64,000 nucleotides of DNA. It comes from MAG-121220-bin8 sp002700465 (GTDB lineage: Bacteria; Bacteroidota; Bacteroidia; Flavobacteriales; Flavobacteriaceae). The stretch covers positions 62,001-126,000 of the forward strand of contig CALSTO010000003.1 of assembly GCA_943789295.1 (NCBI GenBank), given 5' to 3'. Position numbers and translations under genes: made by a program. The notes beneath the pieces were generated by a model. That model was given only the letters and a program-made list of their open reading frames with translations. It had not been told where the DNA came from and made no database searches. This document shows positions 10,206 through 19,435 of this stretch, one piece after another; position 1 is the first letter of the stretch; every line of letters starts with the position of its first letter.

Positions 10206-10574
10206 TTAAAATTTAGAATCTCTTTTTTTCTTTAATTTTACAGAGACCCCTTCTACATCGCCGTTTATAGGGGGACATACCTTTGTTATAGTCACAACAG
10301 ATTTTGTTACACGAGGTTCTTTTTGAAAAATCTTCTCATTTATTCTTTGAGCCACAGTTTCCAGAAGCTTTGAAGGTTTAGACATTTCGGTTTTTATTAT
10401 ATGGTTTAATAAAACATAGTCTATAGTGTCTGCTAATTCATCAGAACTAGCACTTTTTTTTAAGCCGCCCCAAACCTTAAGGTTTACAAGGTAGTCGCTA
10501 CCCACAATTGACTCTTCTTTAAGGCAGCCGTGAAAAGAGTAGCAACGAACGTTTTTAAGTATAATTTTTCCCAT
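10206..10574 (-). CDS. folB: Dihydroneopterin aldolase
   Basis: 122 residues, the family norm. FolB splits dihydroneopterin to 6-hydroxymethyl-dihydropterin in folate synthesis. Conserved features: the start GKIILKNVRCYSFHGCLKEE, the TIDYVLLNHII segment with the catalytic tyrosine region, and the C-terminal KVCPPINGDVEGVSVKL where the active-site lysine and glutamate-region residues lie. It is monocistronic, between tRNA-Cys and divergent glnS. Confidence 0.93.
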   Translation of the reverse strand: MGKIILKNVRCYSFHGCLKEESIVGSDYLVNLKVWGGLKKSASSDELADTIDYVLLNHIIKTEMSKPSKLLETVAQRINEKIFQKEPRVTKSVVTITKVCPPINGDVEGVSVKLKKKRDSKF

Positions 10575-10619
10575 ATTAACAAAGATAGTTTAAACAAAGA
10601 AAAAGAGTAAGGAATTATT

Positions 10620-10627
10620 TAACTTTG
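10620..10627 (+). promoter_or_regulatory. -7 element (TAACTTTG) of glnS
   Basis: A TANNTTTG match 13 bases before the GTG start of glnS. It supports that start and a leader of fewer than ten bases. Confidence 0.5.
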
Positions 10628-10640
10628 CTTTTTTTGCAAA

Positions 10641-12302
10641 GTGAAAGAATCTAAAAACTTTATCGAGAATATAATTGACGAAGATCTTGCCTTGGGGCTT
10701 GATAAGTCTTTGCTTAAATTTAGATTTCCACCTGAGCCAAACGGGTTTTTACACATAGGCCATGTTAAGGCAATTTGCGTAAACTTTAGCTTGGCAAAAA
10801 AATATAACGCACCCGTTGTTTTGCGTTTTGACGACACGAATCCAGAAAAAGAAGAACAACAATATATTGACGCTATTAAAAAAGACATCTCTTGGCTGGG
10901 TTTTAAATGGGACGAAGAAAGGTTTGCGTCAGATTATTTTGAGCAACTATATCTCTGGGCTATAGAGCTAATTAAAAACGGTAAAGCGTATGTTGACTCC
11001 CAGTCTTCCACAGCAATGGCCGAACAAAAGGGCTCCCCCACAAACCCAGGCAAAAACAGTCCGTTTAGAGACAGGTCTATTGATGAAAACATAAAGCTGT
11101 TTAATGAAATGAAACAAGGCTTGCATGACGAAGGAAAACATGTCTTACGTGCAAAAATAAGCATGAACGCAAACAACATGCTTTTAAGAGACCCTGTGAT
11201 TTACCGTGTAATTAAAAAAGAACACCCAAGAACTGGGTCTAACTGGGTTGTTTATCCTTTGTACGATTGGGCCCACGGGGAATCTGATTATATAGAACAA
11301 ATTTCTCATTCTTTGTGCACACTAGAATTTAAACCCCATAGAGAATTATACAATTGGTTTTTAAAACAAATTGCTAAGCCCTCTAAACTAAAACCTAAAC
11401 AAAGAGAGTTTGCAAGGTTAAATTTAAGCCACACTATTACTTCAAAAAGAAAATTAATGCTGCTTGTAAATTCTGGATTAGTGTCAGGGTGGGACGATCC
11501 TAGAATGCCAACTATTTCTGGATTAAGAAGAAGAGGCTACCCACCAGAAGCCTTACAAGAATTTGTTAGGCTGGCCGGAGTAGCAAAAAGAGAGAATGTT
11601 ATTGAGGCGTCATTGCTAGAGTTTTGCGCAAGAGAGGAGCTCAACAAAACCTCTAATAGGGTTATGGTCGTTTTAGACCCTTTAAAATTAACTATTACAA
11701 ATTATCCAAGCGATACAGATGAAATGGTTCTTTCAGAAAACAATCCAGAAAACCCACTATCAGGAGAAAGAGAGATGCCTTTTGGAAAAGAAATTTTTAT
11801 TGAACAAGAAGATTTTAAGACCGAAGCAAACAGAAAGTTTTTTAGGCTTACAATTGGTAAAGAAGTGAGGCTTAAAAGCGCATATATTATTAAAGCAAAC
11901 GAAGTTGTTTATGATGATAAAAACAACGTTGTTGAGGTGTTGTGTACTTATGATCCAAAAAGTAAAAGCGGTTCTGGGTCTGAAGAAAGTCAAAGAAAGG
12001 TAAAAGGAACTCTGCACTGGGTTTCAAAAAAAGGTTCAGTTGACGTAAAGGTCAACGAATATGACAGGCTTTTTGAACACGCCAGCCCTGCAACCGCCAA
12101 AAACAACGAAGACCTTTTTCAAATGATAAACCCGAACTCTTCCAAAACAAGCGTTGCAAAAGCGGAACCTTTTTTGTCTAAAGCCAAAAAAGGCGAGAGG
12201 TATCAATTTCAAAGAAAAGGGTATTTCATTGTTGACAACAACGAAACCCCTTTAATTGTTTTTAACAAAACGGTTGGCTTAAGAGACAACTGGAAGAAAT
12301 AG
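10641..12302 (+). CDS. glnS: Glutaminyl-tRNA synthetase
   Basis: 553 residues of class I GlnRS, which charges tRNA-Gln. Visible: the HIGH motif in PEPNGFLHIGHVKAI (residues ~30-44), the amino-acid pocket LRFDDTNPEKE, the GSNWVVYPLYDWAHG segment, the KMSKS-equivalent TSKRKL around residue 271, and the two anticodon-binding beta-barrels in the C-terminal third. The start is GTG. It ends 2 bases before the convergent SPFH gene. Presence of GlnRS means the cell need not use the GatCAB amidotransferase route for Gln-tRNA. Confidence 0.95.
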   Translation: MKESKNFIENIIDEDLALGLDKSLLKFRFPPEPNGFLHIGHVKAICVNFSLAKKYNAPVVLRFDDTNPEKEEQQYIDAIKKDISWLGFKWDEERFASDYFEQLYLWAIELIKNGKAYVDSQSSTAMAEQKGSPTNPGKNSPFRDRSIDENIKLFNEMKQGLHDEGKHVLRAKISMNANNMLLRDPVIYRVIKKEHPRTGSNWVVYPLYDWAHGESDYIEQISHSLCTLEFKPHRELYNWFLKQIAKPSKLKPKQREFARLNLSHTITSKRKLMLLVNSGLVSGWDDPRMPTISGLRRRGYPPEALQEFVRLAGVAKRENVIEASLLEFCAREELNKTSNRVMVVLDPLKLTITNYPSDTDEMVLSENNPENPLSGEREMPFGKEIFIEQEDFKTEANRKFFRLTIGKEVRLKSAYIIKANEVVYDDKNNVVEVLCTYDPKSKSGSGSEESQRKVKGTLHWVSKKGSVDVKVNEYDRLFEHASPATAKNNEDLFQMINPNSSKTSVAKAEPFLSKAKKGERYQFQRKGYFIVDNNETPLIVFNKTVGLRDNWKK

Positions 12303-12304
12303 TA

Positions 12305-13243
12305 TTATTCTTTGTTTTTTTCTTTTTCTTTTTTAAGGGCAGCCTTTTTCATTTCTTCCCCAATTTGATTACTGGCCGTAAAAGAAGCCACCATGTTGTT
12401 TAGCATTTCAGAGCCTGCTTGAGGAGAGTTAGGCATTAGAATTAAGTTACTATTGCTAGCAGATCCGACAGACTGTAATGTGTCGTAATGTTGGGTAACA
12501 ACAATCAAAGCAGAAGCCTCTTGCGAATTAATATCGACCCCGTTTAATACTTTTACAGAATCTTCAAGACCTCTTGCAATTTCTCTTCTCTGGTCTGCTA
12601 TACCTTGACCCTGGAGTCTTTTGCTTTCAGCCTCAGCTTTTGCTCTTTCAACGATTAATATTCTTTGAGCGTCTCCCTCAAACTGAGCCGCAACTTTTTC
12701 TCTTTCAGAAGCATTAATCCTGTTCATAGACTCTTTTACCTGTGAGTCAGGATCAATATCAGTTACCAAGGTTTTTATTATGTCAAAACCGTAGTTTTTC
12801 ATCGCTTCATTAAGTTCTCCTTTCACAGCGATAGCAACATCGTGTTTTTTTTCAAAAACATCGTCAAGAATCATTTTAGGTACCTCAGCTCTTACAACAT
12901 CAAAAACGTACGACGTTATTTGGTCGTTAGGATAGTCTAGTTTGTAAAACGCGTCATAAACCTTTTCTTTTATAACCATAAACTGAACAGAAACCTTGAT
13001 TTTTACAAAAACATCATCTTTGGTCTTTGTTTCCACTACCACGTCGAGCTGTTGAATTCTAAGACTAAGTCGGCCAGCAACTCTGTCTATTATTGGAATT
13101 TTTAATTGAAGGCCAGACTGACGAATACTAGTAAATTTTCCGAATCTTTCTATCACAGCAGCAGATTGTTGTTTGACAACAAAAAAAGTTCCAAAAAGTA
13201 TAACAAGAGATAAAAGGACAATTAAAGGAATGTAAAAAATCAT
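12305..13243 (-). CDS. SPFH/band 7 membrane protein (stomatin/QmcA-like)
   Basis: 312 residues: an N-terminal membrane anchor (IPLIVLLSLVILFGTFFVV), then a band-7 domain beginning QQSAAVIERFGKF, with a long charged helix (ASEREKVAAQFEGDAQRILIVERAKAEAESKRLQGQG) forming the coiled-coil that drives oligomer ring formation. Members organise membrane microdomains and often control FtsH-type proteases. The start at 13243 follows the hydrophobic anchor pattern. Convergent with glnS with no terminator space. Confidence 0.9.
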   Translation of the reverse strand: MIFYIPLIVLLSLVILFGTFFVVKQQSAAVIERFGKFTSIRQSGLQLKIPIIDRVAGRLSLRIQQLDVVVETKTKDDVFVKIKVSVQFMVIKEKVYDAFYKLDYPNDQITSYVFDVVRAEVPKMILDDVFEKKHDVAIAVKGELNEAMKNYGFDIIKTLVTDIDPDSQVKESMNRINASEREKVAAQFEGDAQRILIVERAKAEAESKRLQGQGIADQRREIARGLEDSVKVLNGVDINSQEASALIVVTQHYDTLQSVGSASNSNLILMPNSPQAGSEMLNNMVASFTASNQIGEEMKKAALKKEKEKNKE

Positions 13244-13328
13244 ATATATATTAAGTTTTAGGGTTAGCTGATAAGGTACGAAATTTTAGAACCAAAAGAA
13301 AGCTTCTGTAAAGAATGTTTTGTGATTG

Positions 13329-14839
13329 TTATTGTTTTTCTAAAGCGTTGTTTAAAAGCGTCATTCTGGCATTACAAGTTTCTTTTCCTAAAAGCGAAAC
13401 GACACTAAAAAGATCAGGCCCAGACAGATCTCCAACAAGCGAAAGCCTAAACAAACCCATAACCTTACCAAAATTCCATTCGTTTTTTTTAACCAAAACT
13501 TCTAAGCTGGGCTTAATTTCGTTTAAGTTTTCAGCTGAGCTCACCAGTTCAATTAAACCTGAAAGAATTTCTTTAAAATTTACTTTTTTTAATTTATTAA
13601 AATGTTTTTCGTTATAATTATCAGGGTTTTTAAAGAAAAAAGAAGCACAAGAATAAACTTCATTTAACGTGTTAAGCCTTGGTTTAATAAGCTGCGCAAT
13701 TGCTCTTGTTTCTTGTTTATTAAACATCGTTAATTGATCAGAAAATCCATTTCAATTTTTTCAACAATAAGGCTATCGTTTGCTTTTTGAATGTGCGCGT
13801 GGTTAAACCATTTGTTTTTTTCAGGATCAAACCTTGCTCCGGACTTGTTTAAGTCTTTTAAAGAAAAAGACTCTATTAGTTCTTTTATATCAAACAATTC
13901 TTTTTCGTTTCCAGGGTTCCAACCAAGAAGACTTAAAAAATTTACTACAGCCTCAGGCAAAAATCCAAACTCTTTGTAGCCCTTTATAGTTTCTTCGTTT
14001 TCCCACTGAATCGCAAAGACAGGAAATCCAAACTTGTCTCCGTCTCTTTTAGAAAGCTTGCCTTTTCCTACAGGCTTAAGAATTAGTGGGAGATGCACAA
14101 ACTTAGGTCTTGTTGTTCCATCCAAACGCGTCATAAAGCAACCAGTGTAACGGTAGAGAAGGCAACCATTCTTCTCCTCTAATTACGTGTGAGATTTCAT
14201 TTCGTAATCATCTACGACATTTGCAAAATGATAAGTTGGCATTCCGTCGCTTTTATGAAGGATCTTATCGTCAATGGTTTTTGTTGATACGCGAACAACA
14301 CCCCTTAGCTCGTCTTCACAAACAACCTCTTTGTTTTCGGGTGTTTTGAACCTGACCACATATTCAGCTCCACTTTTCAGTAAACCCAAGGTTTCATTTT
14401 TTGATAGAGACAAAGAGTTTCTTAAGCTTAACCTGTTTGAAAAGCTGTAGCTAAAAACCTTTCCTTCTTTTTCTGCCTTAGTTCTTAGAATTGCTAAATC
14501 TTCTTTAGAATCGAAAGCGTAATAGGCAAGCTTTTTTTCTATTAGCTCATCAATTCTTTTTTTATAAAGTTCTTTTCTTTCACTTTGTCTATAGGGACCA
14601 AAACCACCCCCATCAATAGGGCTTTCATCTGCCTTAATTCCACACCACTCGAGAGAATCGACAATGTGATTTTCACTACCCTCAACATACCTGTTTTGAT
14701 CAGTGTCTTCAAAACGAAGAATAAAATCCCCTCCATTTTGTTTTGCAAAAAAATAATTGAATAAAGCGGTCCTTAGTCCTCCAATATGTAAAGGCCCAGT
14801 TGGGCTAGGAGCAAAACGAACACGAACTTTTTTAGTCAT
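13329..14839 (-). CDS. gltX: Glutamyl-tRNA synthetase (three frameshifts)
   Basis: Class I GluRS split into three readable pieces: 14839-14183 (HIGH motif in FAPSPTGPLHIGGLRTALFNY), 14134-13730 (KMSKS in GKGKLSKRDGDK) and 13727-13329 (anticodon-binding domain). Joints can be repaired: near 14190 one A restores EMKISHVIRGEEW; near 14115 the frame changes between AFGW and DGTTRPKF within a TGG/TGGA repeat; near 13745 one T restores MDFSDQLTMFNKQE. An essential, single-copy enzyme with three homopolymer or short-repeat indels argues for consensus errors. Repaired length is about 500 residues, as expected. Confidence 0.9.
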
Positions 14840-14853
14840 TTTTTGATTTTGTA

Positions 14854-14861
14854 CAAAAATA
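14854..14861 (-). promoter_or_regulatory. -7 element (TATTTTTG) of gltX
   Basis: On the minus strand a TANNTTTG match ends 14 bases before the gltX ATG. No clear -33 TTG is visible at the ideal distance. Confidence 0.45.
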
Positions 14862-14918
14862 CACTCTTGTTTATAATATCCACCCTTTTGTTCTGTTTTT
14901 TAAATACATCACAAAAGT

Positions 14919-14926
14919 TATATTTG
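14919..14926 (+). promoter_or_regulatory. -7 element (TATATTTG) of the ybeY-mnmG unit
   Basis: A TANNTTTG match 13 bases before the ybeY ATG. It is the probable promoter for ybeY, mnmG and the downstream methyltransferase gene. Confidence 0.5.
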
Positions 14927-14939
14927 CAAAAAAGTTTAG

Positions 14940-15362
14940 ATGAGTATAGAATACGTTTATAACACTTCTTTTTCGCTTGATAATGAAAGCAAGAGTTTCA
15001 AAATGGCTTATTAAAGCCGTTGAAGCAGAGGGTTTTTTGTTGGAGAGGTTGTGTATGCTTTTTTTAATGACAATGACCTTAAAGACATGAATATCAAGTA
15101 TTTAGATCATGATTTTTTTACAGACGTGATATCTTTTAACGACTCTAAAGGAAATGTTTTAAGCGGTAATATTGCTGTTTCAGTTGACAGGGTTAAAGAC
15201 AATTCTCTTAAATTTAACACTCCTTTTAATGACGAGCTGTTGCGCGTTATGGTTCATGGGCTTTTGCATTTTATGGGCTTTAATGACTCAAGTGAAGAAG
15301 AAACCTTGTTAATGAGAAATAAAGAAGACGATAATTTAAAAATGTTCCACGGGGAACAATAG
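14940..15362 (+). CDS. ybeY: Endoribonuclease YbeY (two frameshifts)
   Basis: rRNA-maturation endoribonuclease. The zinc motif H-x3-H-x5-H is present in its usual form as VHGLLHFMGFND near the C-terminus, preceded by DVISFND. The N-terminus starts MSIEYVYNTSF at 14940; the frame shifts near 14985 (giving VSKWLIKAVEAEGF) and again in the T run at 15030-15036 (giving FVGEVVYAFFND). The last codons encode FHGEQ and simultaneously carry a parS-like palindrome. The stop lies 2 bases before mnmG. Confidence 0.85.
15343..15358. promoter_or_regulatory. parS-like palindrome 1 (within the 3' end of ybeY)
   Basis: The 16-mer TGTTCCACGGGGAACA differs at one position from the perfect palindrome TGTTCCACGTGGAACA, a member of the widespread ParB-binding family TGTTNCACGTGNAACA. 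It lies inside the last codons of ybeY, just upstream of mnmG. ParB binding is inferred, not shown. Confidence 0.6.
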
Positions 15363-15364
15363 CT

Positions 15365-17236
15365 ATGTTTAAAGAAGAATATGATGTAATTGTAGTTGGG
15401 GCAGGACACGCTGGGTCTGAAGCTGCTGCCGCATCTGCAAATATGGGCAGCAAAACACTTCTTGTAACAATGAATCTTCAAAACATTGCGCAAATGTCGT
15501 GCAACCCAGCAATGGGTGGAATTGCTAAAGGGCAGATTGTTAGAGAAATTGATGCGCTTGGAGGGTATAGTGGTATTGTAACCGACAATTCAGCTGTTCA
15601 GTTTAAAATGCTTAACAAGTCAAAAGGCCCCGCCATGTGGAGTCCAAGAGCACAGTCAGACAGGATGAGGTTTGCTGAATGCTGGAGAACTATGCTAGAA
15701 CAAACACCAAACCTCGATTTTTATCAAGAAATGGTGTCAGGTCTTTTAATTTCTGGCAAAAAAGTTGTAGGTGTCACAACCTCTTTAGGTCTTCAAATCA
15801 GATCTAAAACAGTAATACTTACAAACGGCACTTTCTTAAACGGGCTTATCCATATTGGCGAAAAACAGTTTGGTGGTGGACGCGCGGGTGAAAAAGCCTC
15901 ATTTGGTATTACAGAGGCTCTAACAGATTTTGGATTTGATTCTGGCAGAATGAAAACAGGAACACCTCCTCGTGTTGACGGAAGGTCTTTAGACTATTCT
16001 GTTATGACACCTCAGCCTGGAGACTTAAACCCTAGTAAATTTTCATATTCAAGCGTTACAAAGCCTCTTACAAAACAACTAGACTGTCACATGACCTATA
16101 CCAGTCCATTGGTTCATGATTTGTTAAAGGAGGGGTTTGACAGGTCACCAATGTTTAACGGAGCTATTAACAGCACGGGCCCTAGGTATTGCCCCTCTAT
16201 TGAAGACAAGATAAATAGGTTTGCAGATAAGGACAGACATCAAATTTTCGTTGAGCCCGAAGGTTGGAATACGGTTGAGGTCTATGTTAACGGCTTTTCT
16301 ACCTCACTTCCAGAAGACATCCAGTTTAATGCGCTTAGATCTGTAAAAGGGTTTGAAAAGGTTAAGTTTTTTAGGCCAGGTTATGCGATTGAATACGATT
16401 ATTTCCCGCCAACACAATTAAAAAATTCTTTGGAAACAAAGCCTGTTTCTGGTTTGTTTTTTGCCGGTCAAATCAATGGGACTACAGGTTATGAGGAAGC
16501 GGCCGCACAAGGTCTTATGGCAGGAATAAATGCTCATTTGTCAATAAACAACAAAGAGCCATTTGTTTTAAAAAGAGACGAAGCTTATATAGGTGTGCTT
16601 ATTGACGACTTAATTACAAAAGGCACTGAAGAGCCTTATAGAATGTTTACCTCAAGAGCAGAATATCGAACCCTTTTAAGGCAGGATAATGCTGATTTAA
16701 GGCTCTCGGAAATTTCACACAAATTAGGTTTAGCATCCAAGACAAGAGTAGCTAATGTTGAAGAGAAGCGTAAACACACGGATGCTTTCGTGTCTTTCTT
16801 TAAAAAAACCAGCATTAAGCCAGAATGCATTAACCCAATATTATCTTCGAAAAACTCATCTGAAATCTCACAGTCTATGAAGCTTTATAAGTTGTTTTCT
16901 AGGCCAAACATCTCTTTAGACGACATGTTGTCTTTGGAAAGTGTTAAGTTTTTTCTAGAAAACAATGATTTTAAGAACGATGTTTTAGAGCAGACAGAGG
17001 TACAGGTAAAGTACTCTGGATATATTGAAAAAGAAAAAGCTAACGCCGAAAAGCTTAATAATTTAGAAAACATAAAAATACCAATTAGCTTCAATTACTC
17101 AAAAGTTCACTCCCTGTCAAGCGAAGCTGTCCAAAAACTAAACAACATAAAACCTTCAACCCTTTCACAGGCCTCTAGAATTAGTGGAGTCTCACCAAAC
17201 GATATAAGTGTTTTGATGGTTTATATGGGAAGGTAA
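15365..17236 (+). CDS. mnmG: tRNA uridine-5-carboxymethylaminomethyl synthesis enzyme MnmG (GidA)
   Basis: 623 residues, intact. The FAD-dependent MnmG works with MnmE to modify U34 of certain tRNAs. Visible: the dinucleotide-binding VVGAGHAGSEAAAA at residues ~9-22, CNPAMGGIAKG, the catalytic-region GRMKTGTPPR, and INGTTGYEEAAAQGLMAGINA. The C-terminal helical domain ends with ISGVSPNDISVLMVYMGR, the MnmE/tRNA-binding tail. The gene is flanked on both sides by parS-like 16-mers. It starts 2 bases after ybeY. Confidence 0.96.
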   Translation: MFKEEYDVIVVGAGHAGSEAAAASANMGSKTLLVTMNLQNIAQMSCNPAMGGIAKGQIVREIDALGGYSGIVTDNSAVQFKMLNKSKGPAMWSPRAQSDRMRFAECWRTMLEQTPNLDFYQEMVSGLLISGKKVVGVTTSLGLQIRSKTVILTNGTFLNGLIHIGEKQFGGGRAGEKASFGITEALTDFGFDSGRMKTGTPPRVDGRSLDYSVMTPQPGDLNPSKFSYSSVTKPLTKQLDCHMTYTSPLVHDLLKEGFDRSPMFNGAINSTGPRYCPSIEDKINRFADKDRHQIFVEPEGWNTVEVYVNGFSTSLPEDIQFNALRSVKGFEKVKFFRPGYAIEYDYFPPTQLKNSLETKPVSGLFFAGQINGTTGYEEAAAQGLMAGINAHLSINNKEPFVLKRDEAYIGVLIDDLITKGTEEPYRMFTSRAEYRTLLRQDNADLRLSEISHKLGLASKTRVANVEEKRKHTDAFVSFFKKTSIKPECINPILSSKNSSEISQSMKLYKLFSRPNISLDDMLSLESVKFFLENNDFKNDVLEQTEVQVKYSGYIEKEKANAEKLNNLENIKIPISFNYSKVHSLSSEAVQKLNNIKPSTLSQASRISGVSPNDISVLMVYMGR

Positions 17237-17252
17237 TGTTCCTCGTGGAACA
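17237..17252. promoter_or_regulatory. parS-like palindrome 2 (directly after mnmG)
   Basis: TGTTCCTCGTGGAACA begins at the base after the mnmG stop codon and differs at one position from the perfect palindrome TGTTCCACGTGGAACA. Its mismatch is in the opposite half-site from that of palindrome 1, so the two together reconstruct a perfect site. Confidence 0.6.
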
Positions 17253-17260
17253 AAGTTATT

Positions 17261-18100
17261 ATGAAGACAAAAACACCAACAAAGATCAGGGATTATTTTT
17301 TAACTAAAGAAGTGTTTTCTATAAGCAAAATAAAAAATTTAGATGTATTTCAAACCTTGCCAAAGACCGACAAAGAGAACATAAAGAAATATTATAAATC
17401 TAAAAACTATCTTTCTCATAACAATAATAAAACGTTTTTTTCATTTTTGTACTTGGGCGTTAAGCGGCTTAATTTTTACTTTAAATACAGAGTTTTAAAA
17501 AAGGCTTCATCTCACAAAAACAGGCTTTTAGATTTTGGCTCTGGAAACGCTTATTTTGTTTCTAAGCTCAATCAAAATGGCGGACAAGCCTACGCCTACG
17601 ATCCGTTTTATGATCAAGTTTCAAACAAAACCGTTGAACAACAAAAAGTCATTGTAAACGAATCAGATTTAATCGCTTCTAAATTTAAAACTGTTACAAT
17701 GTGGCACTCTTTAGAACACGTATTTTCTTATAAAAACACACTGTCTGTAGTATTTGACACTCTTGAGCCTAAAGGATGCTTGATAGTGGCTTGTCCTAAT
17801 TATAAATCTTTTGATGCTGTTTATTACAAGAAGTTTTGGGCAGGCTATGATGTTCCAAGACATTATTGGCATTTCTCACCTAAAGGATTAATAGACGTAA
17901 TGTCTGATAGCGGATTTGAATATATTTCTAAAAAACCAATGTACTTTGACGCCTTTTACGTTTCGATGCTTTCCGAACAATACAAAAAATCAAAACTATG
18001 GTTTGTAAAAGGCTTTTTAATCGGACTCGCCTCTAACCTTGTGTCTTTGTTTAAAGGCAATGCCTCGTCGTACGTTTATGTATTCAAAAAACGATTTTAA
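17261..18100 (+). CDS. Class I SAM-dependent methyltransferase
   Basis: 279 residues. A Rossmann-type methyltransferase of the UbiG/COQ5-like (Methyltransf_23) kind: the SAM-binding loop LLDFGSGNAYFVSKL near residue 88, an acidic strand end (AYAYDPF), and the post-motif MWHSLEHVFSY. A helical N-terminal region and the YDVPRHYWHFSPKGL segment are typical of Bacteroidota homologs found after mnmG. The substrate is unknown; a surface-glycan or lipid target is possible. It starts 8 bases after the second parS-like site. Confidence 0.85.
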   Translation: MKTKTPTKIRDYFLTKEVFSISKIKNLDVFQTLPKTDKENIKKYYKSKNYLSHNNNKTFFSFLYLGVKRLNFYFKYRVLKKASSHKNRLLDFGSGNAYFVSKLNQNGGQAYAYDPFYDQVSNKTVEQQKVIVNESDLIASKFKTVTMWHSLEHVFSYKNTLSVVFDTLEPKGCLIVACPNYKSFDAVYYKKFWAGYDVPRHYWHFSPKGLIDVMSDSGFEYISKKPMYFDAFYVSMLSEQYKKSKLWFVKGFLIGLASNLVSLFKGNASSYVYVFKKRF

Positions 18101-18241
18101 TTGCTTTTAAGAAGACTTGACCTCGCAAACGTCTGAATCACAAGGAGGGTTTCTAAAACACCATCAGCTTAAAGCACACACACACAACTTTAATAACAAA
18201 AAACTATTAAAAAATCTTTAACATAGAAAAAACCTATATTA

Positions 18242-19366
18242 TTATTGTTTTTGAATTAGTCTTGTTAGTTTGAGGGACAAGTCCATGAAAATCATATTGG
18301 CATTTCCATTTGATTGGATTCCTTTTTGAGCCTCCTCAATTTCATTAAAGATGTCTTCAATATTATTACCGTTTACGTATTTTGAAAAAGACTCAAAATT
18401 TATGTCTGTTTTAGGTTCAAAACTTACTAGAGAGTTTATTTCATAATTTTTTAACAACGCGCTTCTAAACACACTCATGCTAAAAGACAAAAAACTCTTT
18501 TGAATTTCTCTTCCTGTTTTAGAAATCATTTTACTCCAGTTTACTAATTCTAAAACCTCCTCTTTGTTTTTTCGAACTTTAAAAGCTGTTCTTACCCATT
18601 TCAAAAACCATTCTTCAAACTCTTTATTGTTTTCACTTTCACTAATTGATTTTAATGCAATTCGAAGGTTCCCAAAACCACTCGCTGCAGCTGAGGAGGC
18701 AGTAGCCTTGTCAATCCCTTTTTTCATTAAAAACTCTTCAATATTTTTTTTAGATAAACGGCTAAGTTTTGATGTTTGACATCTGGAAAGAAGAGTTTCA
18801 GCCATTAGGTCTGTTGATTCACAAACAAAAATAAAAAGCGTGTCTTTTGGCGGCTCTTCAATAAGCTTAAGCAATTTGTTAGTGGCTGTAATGTTAAGCT
18901 TTTCAGCCATCCAAATTATTGTGACCTTCCAACCTCCTTCGTATGACTTTAGTGACATTTTTTTCACAAGATCCTCTACTTCATCGTTACCAATTTTTCC
19001 TTGTTTATTTTCTACACCTATTTTTAAATACCAATCAAGTAGGTTGCTATAAGGGTTTTTATGAACAAACTCTCTCCAGCTTTCAACAAACATTGATGAA
19101 ATAGGCTTAGACTTAACCTCTTTATTTATAGCGACCGGATAAACAAAATGAAGATCAGGGTGCTTAAGCTCGCTTAACTTTAAACTTGTTCCCTCAAGCG
19201 TATTGTTTTTTTCAATAATCATTCTGGCATAAGCAATTGCCAAAGACAGGCCTCCACTTCCGTCTGGAGAAAGAAAAAGTTGAGAATGGGCTATTCTGTC
19301 AGACGACAACCCTTTAATAAGTTCTTTTTTTAAGAATTCTTGCCCTATGACCTCGTCAAATAACAT
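18242..19366 (-). CDS. holB: DNA polymerase III subunit delta'
   Basis: 374 residues of the clamp-loader delta' subunit. The start LFDEVIGQEFLKKELIKGL and SQLFLSPDGSGG place the AAA+ fold. As in other delta' proteins the Walker A lysine is missing (PDGSGGLSLA), so it would not hydrolyse ATP. The KLLKLIEEPPKDTLFIFVCES segment and the LLSRCQ (SRC) motif, which supplies the arginine finger in the clamp-loader ring, are present. It lies divergent from pgk, with promoters between them. The 140 bp between it and the methyltransferase gene hold nothing I recognise. Confidence 0.93.
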   Translation of the reverse strand: MLFDEVIGQEFLKKELIKGLSSDRIAHSQLFLSPDGSGGLSLAIAYARMIIEKNNTLEGTSLKLSELKHPDLHFVYPVAINKEVKSKPISSMFVESWREFVHKNPYSNLLDWYLKIGVENKQGKIGNDEVEDLVKKMSLKSYEGGWKVTIIWMAEKLNITATNKLLKLIEEPPKDTLFIFVCESTDLMAETLLSRCQTSKLSRLSKKNIEEFLMKKGIDKATASSAAASGFGNLRIALKSISESENNKEFEEWFLKWVRTAFKVRKNKEEVLELVNWSKMISKTGREIQKSFLSFSMSVFRSALLKNYEINSLVSFEPKTDINFESFSKYVNGNNIEDIFNEIEEAQKGIQSNGNANMIFMDLSLKLTRLIQKQ

Positions 19367-19370
19367 TTTT

Positions 19371-19378
19371 CAAAGATA
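19371..19378 (-). promoter_or_regulatory. -7 element (TATCTTTG) of holB
   Basis: A TANNTTTG match on the minus strand whose last base is 4 bases from the holB ATG, implying a leaderless transcript. Confidence 0.55.
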
Positions 19379-19410
19379 AAAGATTAAAGTTTAAATAAAC
19401 TAGAAATACA

Positions 19411-19418
19411 TATCTTTG
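19411..19418 (+). promoter_or_regulatory. -7 element (TATCTTTG) of pgk
   Basis: A TANNTTTG match 17 bases before the pgk ATG, diverging from the holB element 33 bases away. Confidence 0.55.
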
Positions 19419-19435
19419 AATTCCAAAAATTTACA

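Noticed and set aside
18101..18241. Remnant gene after the methyltransferase
   Set aside because: 140 bp without a convincing frame on either strand; no recognisable protein fragment.
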